Of a stretch of DNA of 64,000 nt, positions 8,609 to 17,310 are shown in pieces. How positions within the stretch are numbered: the stretch's first letter is position 1; each line of letters begins with the position of its first letter. The notes beneath the pieces were generated by a model. That model made no database searches and had not been told where the DNA came from. It was given only the letters and a program-made list of their open reading frames with translations. Made by a program: the position numbers and the translations under genes. The stretch is from Natrinema limicola JCM 13563 (GTDB lineage: Archaea; Halobacteriota; Halobacteria; Halobacteriales; Natrialbaceae): NCBI RefSeq assembly GCF_000337475.1, contig NZ_AOIT01000010.1, positions 236 to 64,235 of the forward strand. The letters are read 5' to 3'.

Positions 8609-8836
8609 ACAATCCCCTTGCGGCGGCGAACCCTTAAACACGCCGTCGAACCGACAGCACAGCCGCTATCTGCAGCGCGGTGCTCGCATGATCAGATTCA
8701 CTCGAGTCGAATTGAACCACTCACTATGACACAACCATCCATGATACTAGTGACCACGAACCTTTGATGAGTATAATCCTCCTAGTATCTACTAACCACT
8801 ATATACTCTCTACCCCATAGACTTATACGGGAGTTC

Positions 8837-9103
8837 ATGGATTCTGTTGGTACGATGATGGAACTGACCCACGACACCGCTCACCCGGCTGGCCTCCCGT
8901 CCGAACTCGACTCCGCGCAGGCGAAACTCGTCTACTTCTATCTCGAGGCATCCGAAGGTGCGACCGCGACCGACCTCCACCAGTCGCTGGGGCTGCCGAA
9001 ACTGGCGATTCTGAGCGTCCTCAACTCGCTTGCGAGTCAGGGACTCGTCGAACAGACCGATGCCACCTACGTCGCGACCGACTCGACCCGTCGGAACAAC
9101 TGA
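8837..9103 (+). CDS. Small winged-helix DNA-binding protein
   Basis: An 88-residue protein that is almost entirely one winged helix-turn-helix: AKLVYFYLEASEGATATDLHQSL (helices 1-2), LPKLAILSVLNSLASQGLVEQ (recognition helix) and a short wing (TDATYVATDS). It is likely a MarR/TrmB-type transcription regulator without an effector domain. A TATA-like sequence near 8800-8807 would place a start just before the ATG at 8837, giving a leaderless message; MMELTHD at 8855 is an alternative start. It stands upstream of the L10e gene but is not tightly linked. Confidence 0.8.
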   Translation: MDSVGTMMELTHDTAHPAGLPSELDSAQAKLVYFYLEASEGATATDLHQSLGLPKLAILSVLNSLASQGLVEQTDATYVATDSTRRNN

Positions 9104-9348
9104 GACTACCGGCCAAACCGGTTCATACGCCGCTTGCAGGGAGAGATGCGATCCGGTGGTCGGTAGTTTCATCGCTTCGTTCTCTCGCTGGCTGCTGACC
9201 TGCCCAGCGACATGGTTCGCGGGGTCGCCGGCATTCAGGAGGGACGCGACAGCGGACCTGATTTGCGGACAGTCTCGGAACGGCCGACGCGGCGCTTCGA
9301 AGCCTTTATCCGCGCGGTGGGCTTCCGTTTTCACAAGTAACCACAACC

Positions 9349-9879
9349 ATGTCAGACAAGCCTGCCTCCATGTACCGGGAGATCAGTAAGCCGGCCTATA
9401 CGCGCCGCGAATACATCACTGGCATCCCGGGCTCGAAGATCGCACAGCACAAGATGGGCGACACCTCGGCGGACGCCGAAGACTACCCCGTCCAGATCAG
9501 CCTCATCACCGAAGAAGAGGTCCAGATCCGCCACGGGAGCCTCGAGGCGTCGCGCCTCTCCGCGAACCGTCATATGCTCAAGAACGCTGGCGAGGGCAAC
9601 TACACGATGATCCTGCGCAAGTTCCCCCACCACGTCATTCGGGAGAACAAGCAGGCGACGGGTGCGGGTGCAGACCGTGTTTCCGACGGGATGCGTCAGG
9701 CATTCGGGAAGATCGTCGGCACCGCCGCCCGCATCGACGCCGGCGAGCGCATCTTCACGATCTGGTGTGACGTCGACGACGCTGACTTCGCCAAGGACGC
9801 GCTTCGGCGTGCCTACAACAAGATCTCGCCGCCGTGCCGTGTCGTCGTCGAGAAGGGCGAAGAGAAGCTGATCGCGTAA
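9349..9879 (+). CDS. rpl10e: 50S ribosomal protein L10e (uL16 family)
   Basis: A 176-residue archaeal L10e, recognisable from [31 protein letters not shown] and the loop near the peptidyl transferase centre ([27 protein letters not shown]). It binds 23S rRNA close to the P-site. Length is normal. A TATA-like CTTTATCC lies about 40 bp upstream. A short T-tract and a series of hairpins follow the stop. Confidence 0.97.
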   Translation: MSDKPASMYREISKPAYTRREYITGIPGSKIAQHKMGDTSADAEDYPVQISLITEEEVQIRHGSLEASRLSANRHMLKNAGEGNYTMILRKFPHHVIRENKQATGAGADRVSDGMRQAFGKIVGTAARIDAGERIFTIWCDVDDADFAKDALRRAYNKISPPCRVVVEKGEEKLIA

Positions 9880-10223
9880 AACCACCTTTTACACTGTCGT
9901 TCGGAAGACGCAACGCGTCTTCCGTGACTGAGCGGATCTGAGATCCGCGATGTCCGCGAAACCTTCGGTTTCGCTTGATGACGAAACGCCTTCGGCGTTT
10001 CGGACCACGTTCGTTTCACGTCGGCAGCAGCGTTGCTGCTGCACGACGCGCTGTCACTCGGTAAAAGCTGGACCAAAAGCACTCCTCTCTCCGCTCTCTC
10101 GCTCCTGAGCGTCGCTCGTTCACATCGGTCGTCGGCCCGCTCGCTCACTGATTCACGGCCGTCGGCCGTTCGTCTTTGCGCGGCGCGTAGCGCCGCGCCT
10201 TCGGTCGCTCGCGGTGAGTTTCG
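9880..10223. repeat. Chain of perfect short hairpins downstream of rpl10e
   Basis: Perfect inverted repeats occur at 9903-9923 (9-bp stem, loop AAC), 9932-9948 (8 bp), 9956-9974 (8 bp, loop TTC), 9982-10002 (9 bp, loop TTC), 10024-10042 (8 bp, loop GTT), 10155-10169 (7 bp) and 10178-10198 (9 bp, loop GTA). The stem sequences differ from one another. The first follows the T-tract after the rpl10e stop, so part of the array may act in termination or RNA 3'-end stability. No gene is seen here. Confidence 0.8.
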
Positions 10224-10352
10224 GTGAGCGGCCTGCCCTCCCCCGGGTTGTGCGTCTCTCGCAGTGCTCGAGTCGCACTCCCGGCCACCGCAGCTCGAGT
10301 TCGAGAGTCTCGTCTCGAGCACCTTTTTGCCGATCTACTCCCGAATATGCCT

Positions 10353-11225
10353 ATGATCGATCTCGCGGTCGCCAACGACCAGGAGACGTTCCGGCGGATG
10401 CGGGAGCCACTGGCCGAGCGAGATATAGATGTTCACCACGTGCCCGTGCGCGAGCGTACGGTCGCGCTCGGCGACCCGCCGTGGGACCCCGACGACTACG
10501 ACGTCGGCTTCGTCTATCCCGGCCGACTCATGGAAGGGGGGGTTGCTGACGCGTTGCTCGAGATTCCGTGGCTCAACGACCACGAGGCCGTGTTGACCTC
10601 GCGGAACAAAGCCGAGGTGTTGGCCCGGCTCGAGCGAGTCGGGCTCCCGGTTCCTGACTCCGTCTACGTCTCGAACGACGTCTCGGAGACCGAACTGATC
10701 GAGGTCTTCGAGCGCTTCGAGCCGCCGGTCGTGGTCAAGCCGAACTCGACGACACGAGGCGTCGGCGTCGCGAAGGCCCACGACCTCGATTCGTTTCTGG
10801 GGATCTGTGACTACCTCTCGCTGGTCCACGACTATCGGGCGACTGGCGACCGGTCGTTTCTGGTTCAGGAGTATCTGCCCGCGGCGACCGACTATCGCGT
10901 GATGGTCCTCGAGGGCGAGTACGTCGGCGCGGTCGAGCGCCAGCTATCCGATGTGGCAGTGAGCGATGGCCAGTGGAAGCACAACGTCCATCGCGGGGCG
11001 ACGGCGACCGGTGTTGACCTCCCCGAGGCGTGGCGCGAGCTCGCCGAATCAGTTGCTGACGAACTCGCGATTCCGTTTCTGGGGGTCGATCTGCTCGAGA
11101 CAGGCGATCGGTTGGTGGTCAACGAGACGAACGCCCGGCCGACGATCGACGAGAAAACGAAGTACGACGCGGGGTTTTACGACCGGCTGGCGGCTGCGAT
11201 TCGCAGCGTTGCTAATCGAGCGTGA
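10353..11225 (+). CDS. RimK-like ATP-grasp ligase
   Basis: A 290-residue ATP-grasp protein. The start is at MIDLAVANDQETF (10353) or two codons earlier; longer upstream reading is not family-like. The ATP-grasp core is seen at PPVVVKPNSTTRGVGVAKA (glycine-rich loop over ATP), FLVQEYLPAATDYRVMVL, and the metal-binding end VVNETNARPTIDEKTKYD. Relatives ligate an amino acid to a carboxylate (RimK, LysX/ArgX, CofF), but the substrate here is not evident. The N-terminal domain includes the segment PWDPDDYDVGFVYPGRLMEG. Single gene, with hairpin-rich DNA upstream. Confidence 0.85.
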   Translation: MIDLAVANDQETFRRMREPLAERDIDVHHVPVRERTVALGDPPWDPDDYDVGFVYPGRLMEGGVADALLEIPWLNDHEAVLTSRNKAEVLARLERVGLPVPDSVYVSNDVSETELIEVFERFEPPVVVKPNSTTRGVGVAKAHDLDSFLGICDYLSLVHDYRATGDRSFLVQEYLPAATDYRVMVLEGEYVGAVERQLSDVAVSDGQWKHNVHRGATATGVDLPEAWRELAESVADELAIPFLGVDLLETGDRLVVNETNARPTIDEKTKYDAGFYDRLAAAIRSVANRA

Positions 11226-11259
11226 AATCGAAATCAAAACTGCGACCGCGACGGCTCGG

Positions 11260-11661
11260 TTACTCGAGGCTGATATCCGAGGAACTCTCCGCGCGATCGA
11301 AGACGACCTCGAGGACGCCGTTGTTGTAGGTCGCGGCGGCGGTGTGTTCGTTGACGCGGGTCGGCAGGGAGACGCGTTCGTCGTACTGGCGGTGTTCGCT
11401 TTCGGCGGAGATGGTCAGGGTCTTGCCGTCACACTCGAGGTCGATGTTGTCCTTTTCGACGCCTGGCAGGTCGGCGACGACGCGGATTTCTTCGTCGGTC
11501 TCGTGGATGTCGACGTGAGTGTCCATGCCGAAGCCGCTGTCAGGGTCTCGCGCGGAGTCGAAATCCATGTTGGCGTTCGTGCTGTTCATCATTTCGTTCA
11601 TCATTCGTTCGATCTCGCGAAACAGGTCGTCGAAGGGTTCGTCGCGGTCGTCTCGGCGCAT
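11260..11661 (-). CDS. hsp20: Hsp20/alpha-crystallin small heat-shock protein
   Basis: A 133-residue chaperone started at MRRDDRDEPFDDLFREIERMMNE. The alpha-crystallin domain spans about DTHVDIHETDEEIRVVADLPGV to NNGVLEVVFD, with the end-region GVLEV motif. It should form oligomers that hold unfolding proteins. An in-frame start 9 codons upstream is less likely. A TTTTTGCC stretch about 30 bp upstream on the minus strand may be the TATA element. It converges with the ATP-grasp gene, 34 bp apart. Confidence 0.92.
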   Translation of the reverse strand: MRRDDRDEPFDDLFREIERMMNEMMNSTNANMDFDSARDPDSGFGMDTHVDIHETDEEIRVVADLPGVEKDNIDLECDGKTLTISAESEHRQYDERVSLPTRVNEHTAAATYNNGVLEVVFDRAESSSDISLE

Positions 11662-11741
11662 GGGGATGCCTAGGGTATCGGATGGCAAAAACTTTCTGTC
11701 GTTACTATAACTCTGTCCGTTGATTCGAGAGCAAACGGCGT

Positions 11742-12755
11742 CTATAGTCCGATGCCGAGCGTCTCGTTGGTCCGCTCGATGCTCTCTTCGGCGTCGGCGC
11801 TGCCGGTGACGGCACGGATCGCGTCGACGTTCTCGGGGACGACGTCGCTTTCCTGGTGGATTCCCTGGAAGAGATACAGGTCGTTCCCGACGGTCGAGAT
11901 CGACTCCTCCCAGATGCAGTTCTCCCAGAGGTCGCCGCGGGGTCGACCCGCGTCGAGGGCATACTCCTTGAGTTTCCCGCTGCCGTCGATATTCATCCGC
12001 TCGGGGATCAGGAACAGCCGCGACTCGTCGGCGAACAGCTCGCGGACGTCGTCGGCGTCGACTTCCTCCTCGAGCGTGACATTGAGGCTGTGCATGTGCA
12101 TCTGCGTCGCGGGTACCTTCATCCCGAGCGTGTCGATATCGAGGTCGGGGAAGATGGTCTCGACGTCGGGACCGTGGTGAGAGGGGATCGTAACCGGGTT
12201 CGGCAGGATGTCGTTGATCGGGCCGCGGTCGGTCTGGCCGGGGTCGCCGCCACGCCGGACCAGCGTCGCACGGACCTTTTCGACGCCGTAAGCCTCTCGC
12301 AGCGGCGAGATGACCCGCGAGAGCCCGGTCGTGTTACAGGAGACGACGCGGACGTGATCGGCGTCGGCGGCGTCGGCGAAGTTCGAGCGTGCGTTGAAAC
12401 TCACGTCGACGAGGTCAGCGTCCTCGCCACCCTGATAGAGCGCCGGGGTGTCGTATTCCTCGTACAGTTCCTTGTTCTGGGCCCCGATCCCCGACGGCGT
12501 GGCGTCGACGACGACGTCGGCCTCGTCGACGAGGTCCTCGACTGGCCCTGCGATCTCGAGCCCAGCCTCATCGAACAGGTGTTCGCGCTCCTCGACGGCT
12601 GCATAGAGCGGGAATCCCTTGTCGATCGCTGTTTCGGCCTCGAAGTTCGGACGCGTCTTCGCGACGCCGAGTACCTCCATGTCGGGTTGTTCGCGGACGG
12701 CGTCCGCGACGCGTTTGCCGATCGTACCGTAGCCGTTGATGGCGACCTGTAGCAT
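11742..12755 (-). CDS. gap: Archaeal (type II) glyceraldehyde-3-phosphate dehydrogenase
   Basis: A 337-residue phosphorylating GAPDH of the archaeal class. It has the N-terminal Rossmann motif [15 protein letters not shown] and the catalytic Cys140 in SCNTTGLSR, with HHGPD and MHMHSLNV segments typical of the archaeal enzyme. It converts glyceraldehyde 3-phosphate to 1,3-bisphosphoglycerate and in haloarchaea is used mainly in gluconeogenesis. It diverges from the peptidase gene on the other side of a shared ~260 bp region that contains a palindromic element. Confidence 0.95.
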   Translation of the reverse strand: MLQVAINGYGTIGKRVADAVREQPDMEVLGVAKTRPNFEAETAIDKGFPLYAAVEEREHLFDEAGLEIAGPVEDLVDEADVVVDATPSGIGAQNKELYEEYDTPALYQGGEDADLVDVSFNARSNFADAADADHVRVVSCNTTGLSRVISPLREAYGVEKVRATLVRRGGDPGQTDRGPINDILPNPVTIPSHHGPDVETIFPDLDIDTLGMKVPATQMHMHSLNVTLEEEVDADDVRELFADESRLFLIPERMNIDGSGKLKEYALDAGRPRGDLWENCIWEESISTVGNDLYLFQGIHQESDVVPENVDAIRAVTGSADAEESIERTNETLGIGL

Positions 12756-12893
12756 ATACCCGGGAGTGGACCACCGAGCGGGATAATCGTTTCGAGGACT
12801 CGCGGTCGATTCTTACTCGAATCGAAGTTCTCAATCGCTCTCGAGCCCGATCTCGGGAGCCGTTCACACTGCTCGAGACGCCGCGAGCGCGAT

Positions 12894-12977
12894 TGAGATG
12901 GACTCCTGTCAGTCCATTCTGGTGGGACTGCGACCGCTCTGTGGTCCCTCCGGAACATGGCAGAGCAGACCGTATGA
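12894..12977. mobile_element. Palindromic miniature element, copy 3
   Basis: The core 12897-12974 has a degenerate left terminus (GATGGACTCCTGT) and a good right terminus (GCAGACCGTA), flanked on both sides by TGA. It sits in the 260-bp divergent promoter region between gap and the M29-type gene, ending 38 bp before the ATG of the latter, so it may lie within or next to that promoter. Confidence 0.8.
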
Positions 12978-13015
12978 GGGCAAGACATATCGGCCCGCTC
13001 GCCACACACGCACGT

Positions 13016-13969
13016 ATGACAGCACTTCGAACCGCGGCGGAGACGGCCGTCCGCCAGTGTCTGGGTCTCGAGGCGGGAGAGTCGTGTGCCATCATCACCG
13101 ACGACGAACGGGTTCCGATCGGGGAAGCGCTCTACGACGTTGCGAGCGAGGTCATCGACGATGCCGTGATCGTCCGCTATCCGCCGGGTGAAACCCACGG
13201 TAGCGAACCGCCCGAACCGGTGGCAGCGGCGATGGCCGGCGCTGACGTCGTGCTCGCGCCGACGACAAAGAGCCTGAGCCACACCCGCGCTCGAACCGAT
13301 GCCAACGAGGCCGGGGCGCGGGTCGCGACGCTGCCCGGCATCACGGAGGACGTCTTCACGACCGGGCTGGACGCCGATTACGACTCGATCGCTGCCCACT
13401 GCGAGGCGGTCCGCGAGCAGGTTGCCGACGCCGACGAGATCCGTGTCACGACCGACGCCGGCACCGACATCACCTTCGGCGTCGGTGACCGCGAGTGGCT
13501 CGCCGACACCGGGATCGTCCACGAACCCGGTGAGATGTCGAACCTGCCGGCCGGCGAGGTGTTCATCAGCCCCACGACCGCGGATGGCACGTTCGTCGTC
13601 GACGGGACGATGCGACCACACGGGTTGCTCGAGGACGGCCACCGGCTCACCTTCGAGGTCGAGGACGGCCTCGTCACCCACATCTCGGACGACGAGATCC
13701 GCGAGACGGTCGGGAACGCGGCAGACGAGGTCGGCGACGCCGCCTACAACCTCGCGGAGCTGGGCATCGGGACCAACGTCGCCGTCACGGAACTCGTCGG
13801 TTCAGTCCTGTTAGACGAGAAAGCCGGCGGCACGGTTCATATCGCGATCGGCGACGATGCGGGCATCGGCGGCGACACGGACGCGCCGATCCACCTCGAC
13901 GGCATCATTCGCGAGCCGACCGTTCTCGCGGATGGCGAGCCCATCGACCTGCCGGTTGCAGCCGACTGA
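13016..13969 (+). CDS. M29-like aminopeptidase family protein
   Basis: A 317-residue protein started at MTALRTAAETAVRQCLGL. It resembles the thermophilic metalloprotease (M29) / leucyl aminopeptidase-like family of archaea, with conserved segments ADVVLAPTTKSLSHTRART, PGEMSNLPAGEVFISPTTADGTFVVDGT (with a metal-ligand Glu), and GTNVAVTELVGSVLLDEKAGGTVHIAIGD (Glu and His ligand candidates). Expected activity is release of N-terminal amino acids using a pair of metal ions. Alternative upstream starts would run into element copy 3 and are not used. Confidence 0.8.
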   Translation: MTALRTAAETAVRQCLGLEAGESCAIITDDERVPIGEALYDVASEVIDDAVIVRYPPGETHGSEPPEPVAAAMAGADVVLAPTTKSLSHTRARTDANEAGARVATLPGITEDVFTTGLDADYDSIAAHCEAVREQVADADEIRVTTDAGTDITFGVGDREWLADTGIVHEPGEMSNLPAGEVFISPTTADGTFVVDGTMRPHGLLEDGHRLTFEVEDGLVTHISDDEIRETVGNAADEVGDAAYNLAELGIGTNVAVTELVGSVLLDEKAGGTVHIAIGDDAGIGGDTDAPIHLDGIIREPTVLADGEPIDLPVAAD

Positions 13970-13989
13970 TACGATCGGCCTCGCAAGTC

Positions 13990-14193
13990 GTCTCGTTCGG
14001 TAAGTGGATTCCACACGAGTACGAAATCACGGATCGAAACGGCGCTCACATCGGGACCATCGACGGCAAACTCCGCTCACTGCGGGACCGCTACGAGATT
14101 ACTATCGACGACGCCAGTTCCGTCCCGAAAGAGTCCGTCGTGGCTGCTGCGATGGTCATCGACGCGATTCAGGACAACTATAGTAGCCACTGA
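13990..14193 (+). pseudogene. C-terminal fragment of a LURP-one/tubby-like (DUF567-type) protein
   Basis: The frame from 13990 encodes 67 residues, including GKWIPHEYEITDRNGAHIG, YEITIDD and SVVAAAMVIDAIQDN, a good match in pattern to the C-terminal half of archaeal LURP-one-related proteins. No start or N-terminal half is present; the frame runs back into the end of the M29-type gene. The last codons and the TGA stop are supplied by the palindromic repeat that begins at 14178, so both ends are damaged. Confidence 0.65.
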
Positions 14194-14264
14194 AAGTCAA
14201 TGCACACTCGATCGCACGACGGCTGTGCGATCGGTGTGTAAATCGTTTCAGTTGTTACTATAGT
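14178..14264. repeat. 87-bp palindromic element with ACTATAGTA termini
   Basis: The inverted termini are ACTATAGTAGCCACTGAAA on the left and, as reverse complement on the right, ACTATAGTAACAACTGAAA. The inner arms (ACACTCGATCGCAC / GTGCGATCGGTGT) are also complementary. The sequence differs from the TACGGTCTGCTGT family. It truncates the LURP-one-like fragment and ends about 60 bp before the next gene. A partial similar end (ATAGTAACGACAGAAA on the minus strand) is seen near 11690-11710. Confidence 0.75.
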
Positions 14265-14323
14265 GACACGGCGACGACGACGGCTTCAATCGCCTTTTCA
14301 GTGCGTAGCCTCTATGACGGGCT

Positions 14324-14977
14324 ATGAGCGATATACCGGATCGGGTTCCGACCCCCTGTCCTTCCTGCTCGCCGGACCTCGAGACGGTCCACGAGGTACT
14401 CACGACGGGCGGCGGCACCCTGACCGTTCGTTGCAGCGAGTGTGGTCACGTCCACAAGATCCAACCCGACACCGAACGCGAGGTCACCCTCGACGTGGTC
14501 GTCTCCCAGGGTGGCGAGTCGTTCACCGCGAACGTCACCGCCCCCGAAGACGAGACCGTCGAAGTCGGCGACGAGTTCATTCTCGAAACCGAGGAAGTGC
14601 TCTCGACCGTTCGCGTCACGAGCGTTGAACTCGACGGCCAGAAGCGGGTCGACGAGGCACCTGCTGACGAGATCGAGACCGTCTGGACGCGCGAGGTCGA
14701 CAACGTGGCGGTCAACGTCACCGTCCACCCACAGGACGGCTCGCGCGACGACAGCCGGAGTATTACGGTCCACGTCCCCGGCGATTACGAGTTCGAGGTC
14801 GGCACGGTCGAGACCTTCGGCGACGACGAGTTCGAGATCGACGCCTTCGTCGTCCGCGACGACGCGTCGGGCTACCGGCGGGACCGCTTCGAGGAGCCAG
14901 GCGATACCGCCTTCGCGAAGGATATCAAGCGCGTCTACGCCTACGACGAGCAAAGCAGCGCCTGGTCGGCCTGGTAA
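14324..14977 (+). CDS. HVO_0476-family zinc finger protein
   Basis: A 217-residue haloarchaeal protein. The N-terminal zinc ribbon has two Cys pairs: CPSC (about 12-15) and CSEC (about 37-40). The remaining ~175 residues are acidic beta-rich sequence without catalytic motifs, ending VYAYDEQSSAWSAW. I recognise the family but no function is established; DNA, RNA or protein binding is plausible from the ribbon. It is monocistronic, downstream of a palindromic element. Confidence 0.88.
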   Translation: MSDIPDRVPTPCPSCSPDLETVHEVLTTGGGTLTVRCSECGHVHKIQPDTEREVTLDVVVSQGGESFTANVTAPEDETVEVGDEFILETEEVLSTVRVTSVELDGQKRVDEAPADEIETVWTREVDNVAVNVTVHPQDGSRDDSRSITVHVPGDYEFEVGTVETFGDDEFEIDAFVVRDDASGYRRDRFEEPGDTAFAKDIKRVYAYDEQSSAWSAW

Positions 14978-15257
14978 GACCAGCCCGACGTGAGGGCCCA
15001 CGAGCCCCTGAACGCTCTATTCACGGTTGGGACACGACGGTTCTCGAGCAGCTCTTTGATCCCGTTTCGTCTTCGACAGTGACGAGATCCTCTACGAGCG
15101 GGGTACCAAGCCTGTTATGCCGCACGTCGATGCGATGAACCGGCTGGGGAGCTCACGTGAGCGAATCGACCACAGTATGATCGATTCGTTGAGATGTATG
15201 CGATCACCGAGGCCGCACAAGCGCGCCATTGATTACTGCCGATCCGATAGCTAGCCC
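14978..15257. other. Intergenic stretch without a recognisable gene
   Basis: A short frame near 15090-15190 gives RGTKPVMPHVDAMNRLGSS and could be a decayed coding remnant, but it is closed on both sides and I cannot assign it. The promoter of the methyltransferase gene must lie in the last ~60 bp; no clear TATA element stands out. Confidence 0.3.
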
Positions 15258-16028
15258 ATGGACCTCGCGGTACTGCGAGAGGACATGGTCGACGGCCTCG
15301 AGGCCGCGCCAAAGAACGTTCTCACGGACGAAACCGTCTCCGTCGCGATGCGTGACGTTTCTCGCCACGCCTTTCTCGACGATGAACAGACGGCCTACGC
15401 GGACCGCGAGCACGAAGCGCTTGGGACCCGTGTTCTCTCGCCCAGCACGGCCGCTCGCTTGCTGCAGGCGCTGGCACTCGAGGACGACGAGACGGTGTTG
15501 ATCGTCGGCGTCGGCGTCGGCTATACGGCCGCCGTCGCAGCCGAAATCGTCGGCGAGACCAACGTCCACGCCGTTGATATCTCCCGCCCGCTGGTCGCCG
15601 AAGCGCGCCGAAACCTTGCGGCGGCCGGCTACGATGGCGTTCTCGTCGACTGCCGCGACGGCGCAAACGGCCTTCCCGAGTACGCGCCGTTCGACCGAAT
15701 TCTCCTCGAGGCGGCCGTCGTCGACCCGCCACGTGCGCTCCGCGAGCAACTCGCCGAGGACGGGCAGCTGGTCTTCCCGCGTGGCACGCAGCGACAGCGA
15801 CTTGCGGTCATCTCGGCCGCTGGTGAGCTCGAGCAACTCGATCCCATCACTCTCGAGCCGCTGCTCGTCGAGGGTGAGCAGTCGGGGGCAGTCGAGCGAA
15901 ACCGGATGGCCCGCGAGGACCGCGAACGAGCGCAGCGACGCGCCGAATCACGTCGCGGCTGGGAACAAGACTGGATCGAGTGGGACGAGACACTCGGGAC
16001 GCAGTCACAGCGACCTCGAACTCGATAG
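15258..16028 (+). CDS. pcm: Protein-L-isoaspartate O-methyltransferase-like methyltransferase
   Basis: A 256-residue SAM-dependent methyltransferase. The SAM-binding motif I is VLIVGVGVGYTAAVAA (about 82-97), followed by VHAVDISRPLVAEARRNL, with the post-motif FDRILLEAAVVDPPRALREQLAEDGQLVFP. The pattern fits the Pcm family, which repairs isoaspartyl residues. The catalytic Ser/Thr loop is less canonical than in true Pcm, so this may be the second, diverged haloarchaeal paralogue. The C-terminus is charged and Arg/Glu-rich (REDRERAQRRAESRRGWEQD), which is unusual. Confidence 0.85.
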   Translation: MDLAVLREDMVDGLEAAPKNVLTDETVSVAMRDVSRHAFLDDEQTAYADREHEALGTRVLSPSTAARLLQALALEDDETVLIVGVGVGYTAAVAAEIVGETNVHAVDISRPLVAEARRNLAAAGYDGVLVDCRDGANGLPEYAPFDRILLEAAVVDPPRALREQLAEDGQLVFPRGTQRQRLAVISAAGELEQLDPITLEPLLVEGEQSGAVERNRMAREDRERAQRRAESRRGWEQDWIEWDETLGTQSQRPRTR

Positions 16029-16322
16029 CACGGCTGTTCGCTCAGGCCGGCAACTCTCCTGTATCACGCATCGTTCGAGTGCGAGAGTGACAACTGAGCC
16101 TCAAAAGCGAGTCAAAAGGGGGTGAGAACGGGGATAGCAACAGTCTGTCTCTGATCGCCGGCTGTCGATATAGACTGGTCGGATTAAATATGACTTCTAA
16201 TCACATATCTCGTTAGACTATCCACTAACTGAATCGAAGAACCGCTCGAGGCAGGATTTCTCGACGTCAGGATACTCGCGACACAGCAAGCTGGCTACTC
16301 GCGATGTTGAATTTCGAGAAAG
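16029..16322. repeat. Spacer carrying copy 1 of a sequence repeated 3' of each tRNA-Asp copy
   Basis: The stretch about 16269-16322 (GATACTCGCGACACAGCAAG and following) is repeated at about 16713-16768 and, more diverged, at about 16868-16923, each time directly next to tRNA-Asp 3' sequence. No gene is seen in the remainder. Confidence 0.65.
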
Positions 16323-16395
16323 CGCCCGAGGCGGGATTTGAACCCGCGTCACAACCGTGACAGGGTTGTATGATAGGCCACTACACCACCCGGGC
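16323..16395 (-). tRNA. tRNA-Asp (GTC), copy 1
   Basis: A 73-nt cloverleaf on the minus strand: acceptor GCCCGGG pairs with CTCGGGC (one G-T), anticodon loop CTGTCAC with GTC, and T-arm GCGGGTTCAAATCCCGC. It differs from the second copy mainly by a compensated change in the anticodon stem (CAACC/GGTTG versus CGACC/GGTCG as written on the plus strand) and one D-arm base. A TATA-like TTAATACT lies about 30 bp upstream (16421-16428). Confidence 0.96.
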
Positions 16396-16768
16396 TTGCA
16401 ATGCTTTCTTTCCCGGTGATAGTATTAAGGGTTGTGTTCTCGACTCGCTCTTCTGCTCTGTTAACATAACGTCAGGCCTCGCCTCGAGTTCGACCGCTGA
16501 CCATTGTTCAATTATGCTGAGAGTATACACGCCACAATATCCACCAGAAATTACTGGTAACGGAACACAACTGCGATGGGCACTCCAGTCTGCTCACAAA
16601 CGAGCTCGTTTCCTTTCCTCTCCCTCGAACGATTGCCACTCCGGATACTGCTCGAGTATGACTGTTTGGCAGACAACAAACCCAGTTGCTCAGGAGTTTG
16701 AATTTCTCGAAGCCAGGATACTCGCAACACAGCAAGCTGACTGCTCGTGACGTTGAATTTTGAGAAAG
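16396..16768. other. Region between tRNA-Asp copies; possible glycosyltransferase remnant
   Basis: No intact gene. A short frame from an ATG at 16514 reads MLRVYTPQYPPEITGNGTQL, which resembles the N-terminal nucleotide-sugar enzyme pattern YPPEIxGxG of family 4 glycosyltransferases, then ends. It may be a decayed fragment left between duplicated tRNA loci; the match is short and unproven. Confidence 0.25.
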
Positions 16769-16848
16769 CGCCCGAGGCGGGATTTGAACCAGAGCCAGAC
16801 GTGCTCGCTCACTCCGTTCGCTGTGCGCGACTGGCAGGATTCAAATCC
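16769..16848 (-). repeat. Partial tRNA-Asp 3' end with an inverted T-arm (hairpin derivative)
   Basis: Positions 16769-16790 repeat exactly the last 22 nt of tRNA-Asp (plus strand CGCCCGAGGCGGGATTTGAA and two more bases). About 50 bp further on, TTCAAATCC (16840-16848) is the inverted complement of GGATTTGAA (16780-16788), so the fragment can form a long hairpin. The same arrangement occurs beside tRNA-Leu at 55416-55496. It may be an attachment-site scar. Confidence 0.7.
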
Positions 16849-16923
16849 AGATTCGCCGTTCTTCGATTTCGGATGGTTGCGACACAGCAAAGCTGGTCGC
16901 TCATGGAATAGAAATCGAAGAAG

Positions 16924-16996
16924 CGCCCGAGGCGGGATTTGAACCCGCGTCACGACCGTGACAGGGTCGTATGATGGGCCACTACACCACCCGGGC
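16924..16996 (-). tRNA. tRNA-Asp (GTC), copy 2
   Basis: A 73-nt tRNA with anticodon GTC, nearly identical to the copy at 16323-16395. The 36 bp 5' of both copies (plus strand CTTGCAATGCTTTCTTTCCC onwards) are identical, including the TATA-like TTAATACT, which shows that promoter and gene were duplicated together. Confidence 0.96.
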
Positions 16997-17310
16997 TTGC
17001 AATGCTTTCTTTCCCGGTGATAGTATTAAGGCTTTTCAATCGGATGCCGTATGGTACGGCCCGCCGCGCCACGATTTCGGCCACTCCGACACACATTCAT
17101 GTCATAAACTCACACGACCCATAAGGAATATAACTGAGAACCGGATACATTCGAGTGTGATCGACGATTCCGGTCTGGTTCGTCTGGCCGGGTAGCCCTG
17201 CTTGTGCCTCGAGTTAGTAACGGTTAAATGCCTCCCACCGCTACTTGCCTGTAGTATCTCGTGACAGCCGCTTCTCTCCAGATAGCCGACACGCACACGC
17301 ACACCCACAC
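16997..17310. promoter_or_regulatory. Promoter region of the RNA polymerase operon
   Basis: About 310 bp without a gene. TTAAAT at 17224-17229 is a plausible TATA element, which would put the start of transcription near 17250 and leave a leader of about 60 nt before rpoH. The left part holds the tRNA-Asp copy 2 promoter on the other strand. Confidence 0.5.

Noticed and set aside
15240-16028. An Arg-rich minus-strand frame opposite the Pcm-like gene
   Set aside because: Shadow of a GC-rich gene; the plus strand carries the SAM-binding motifs.
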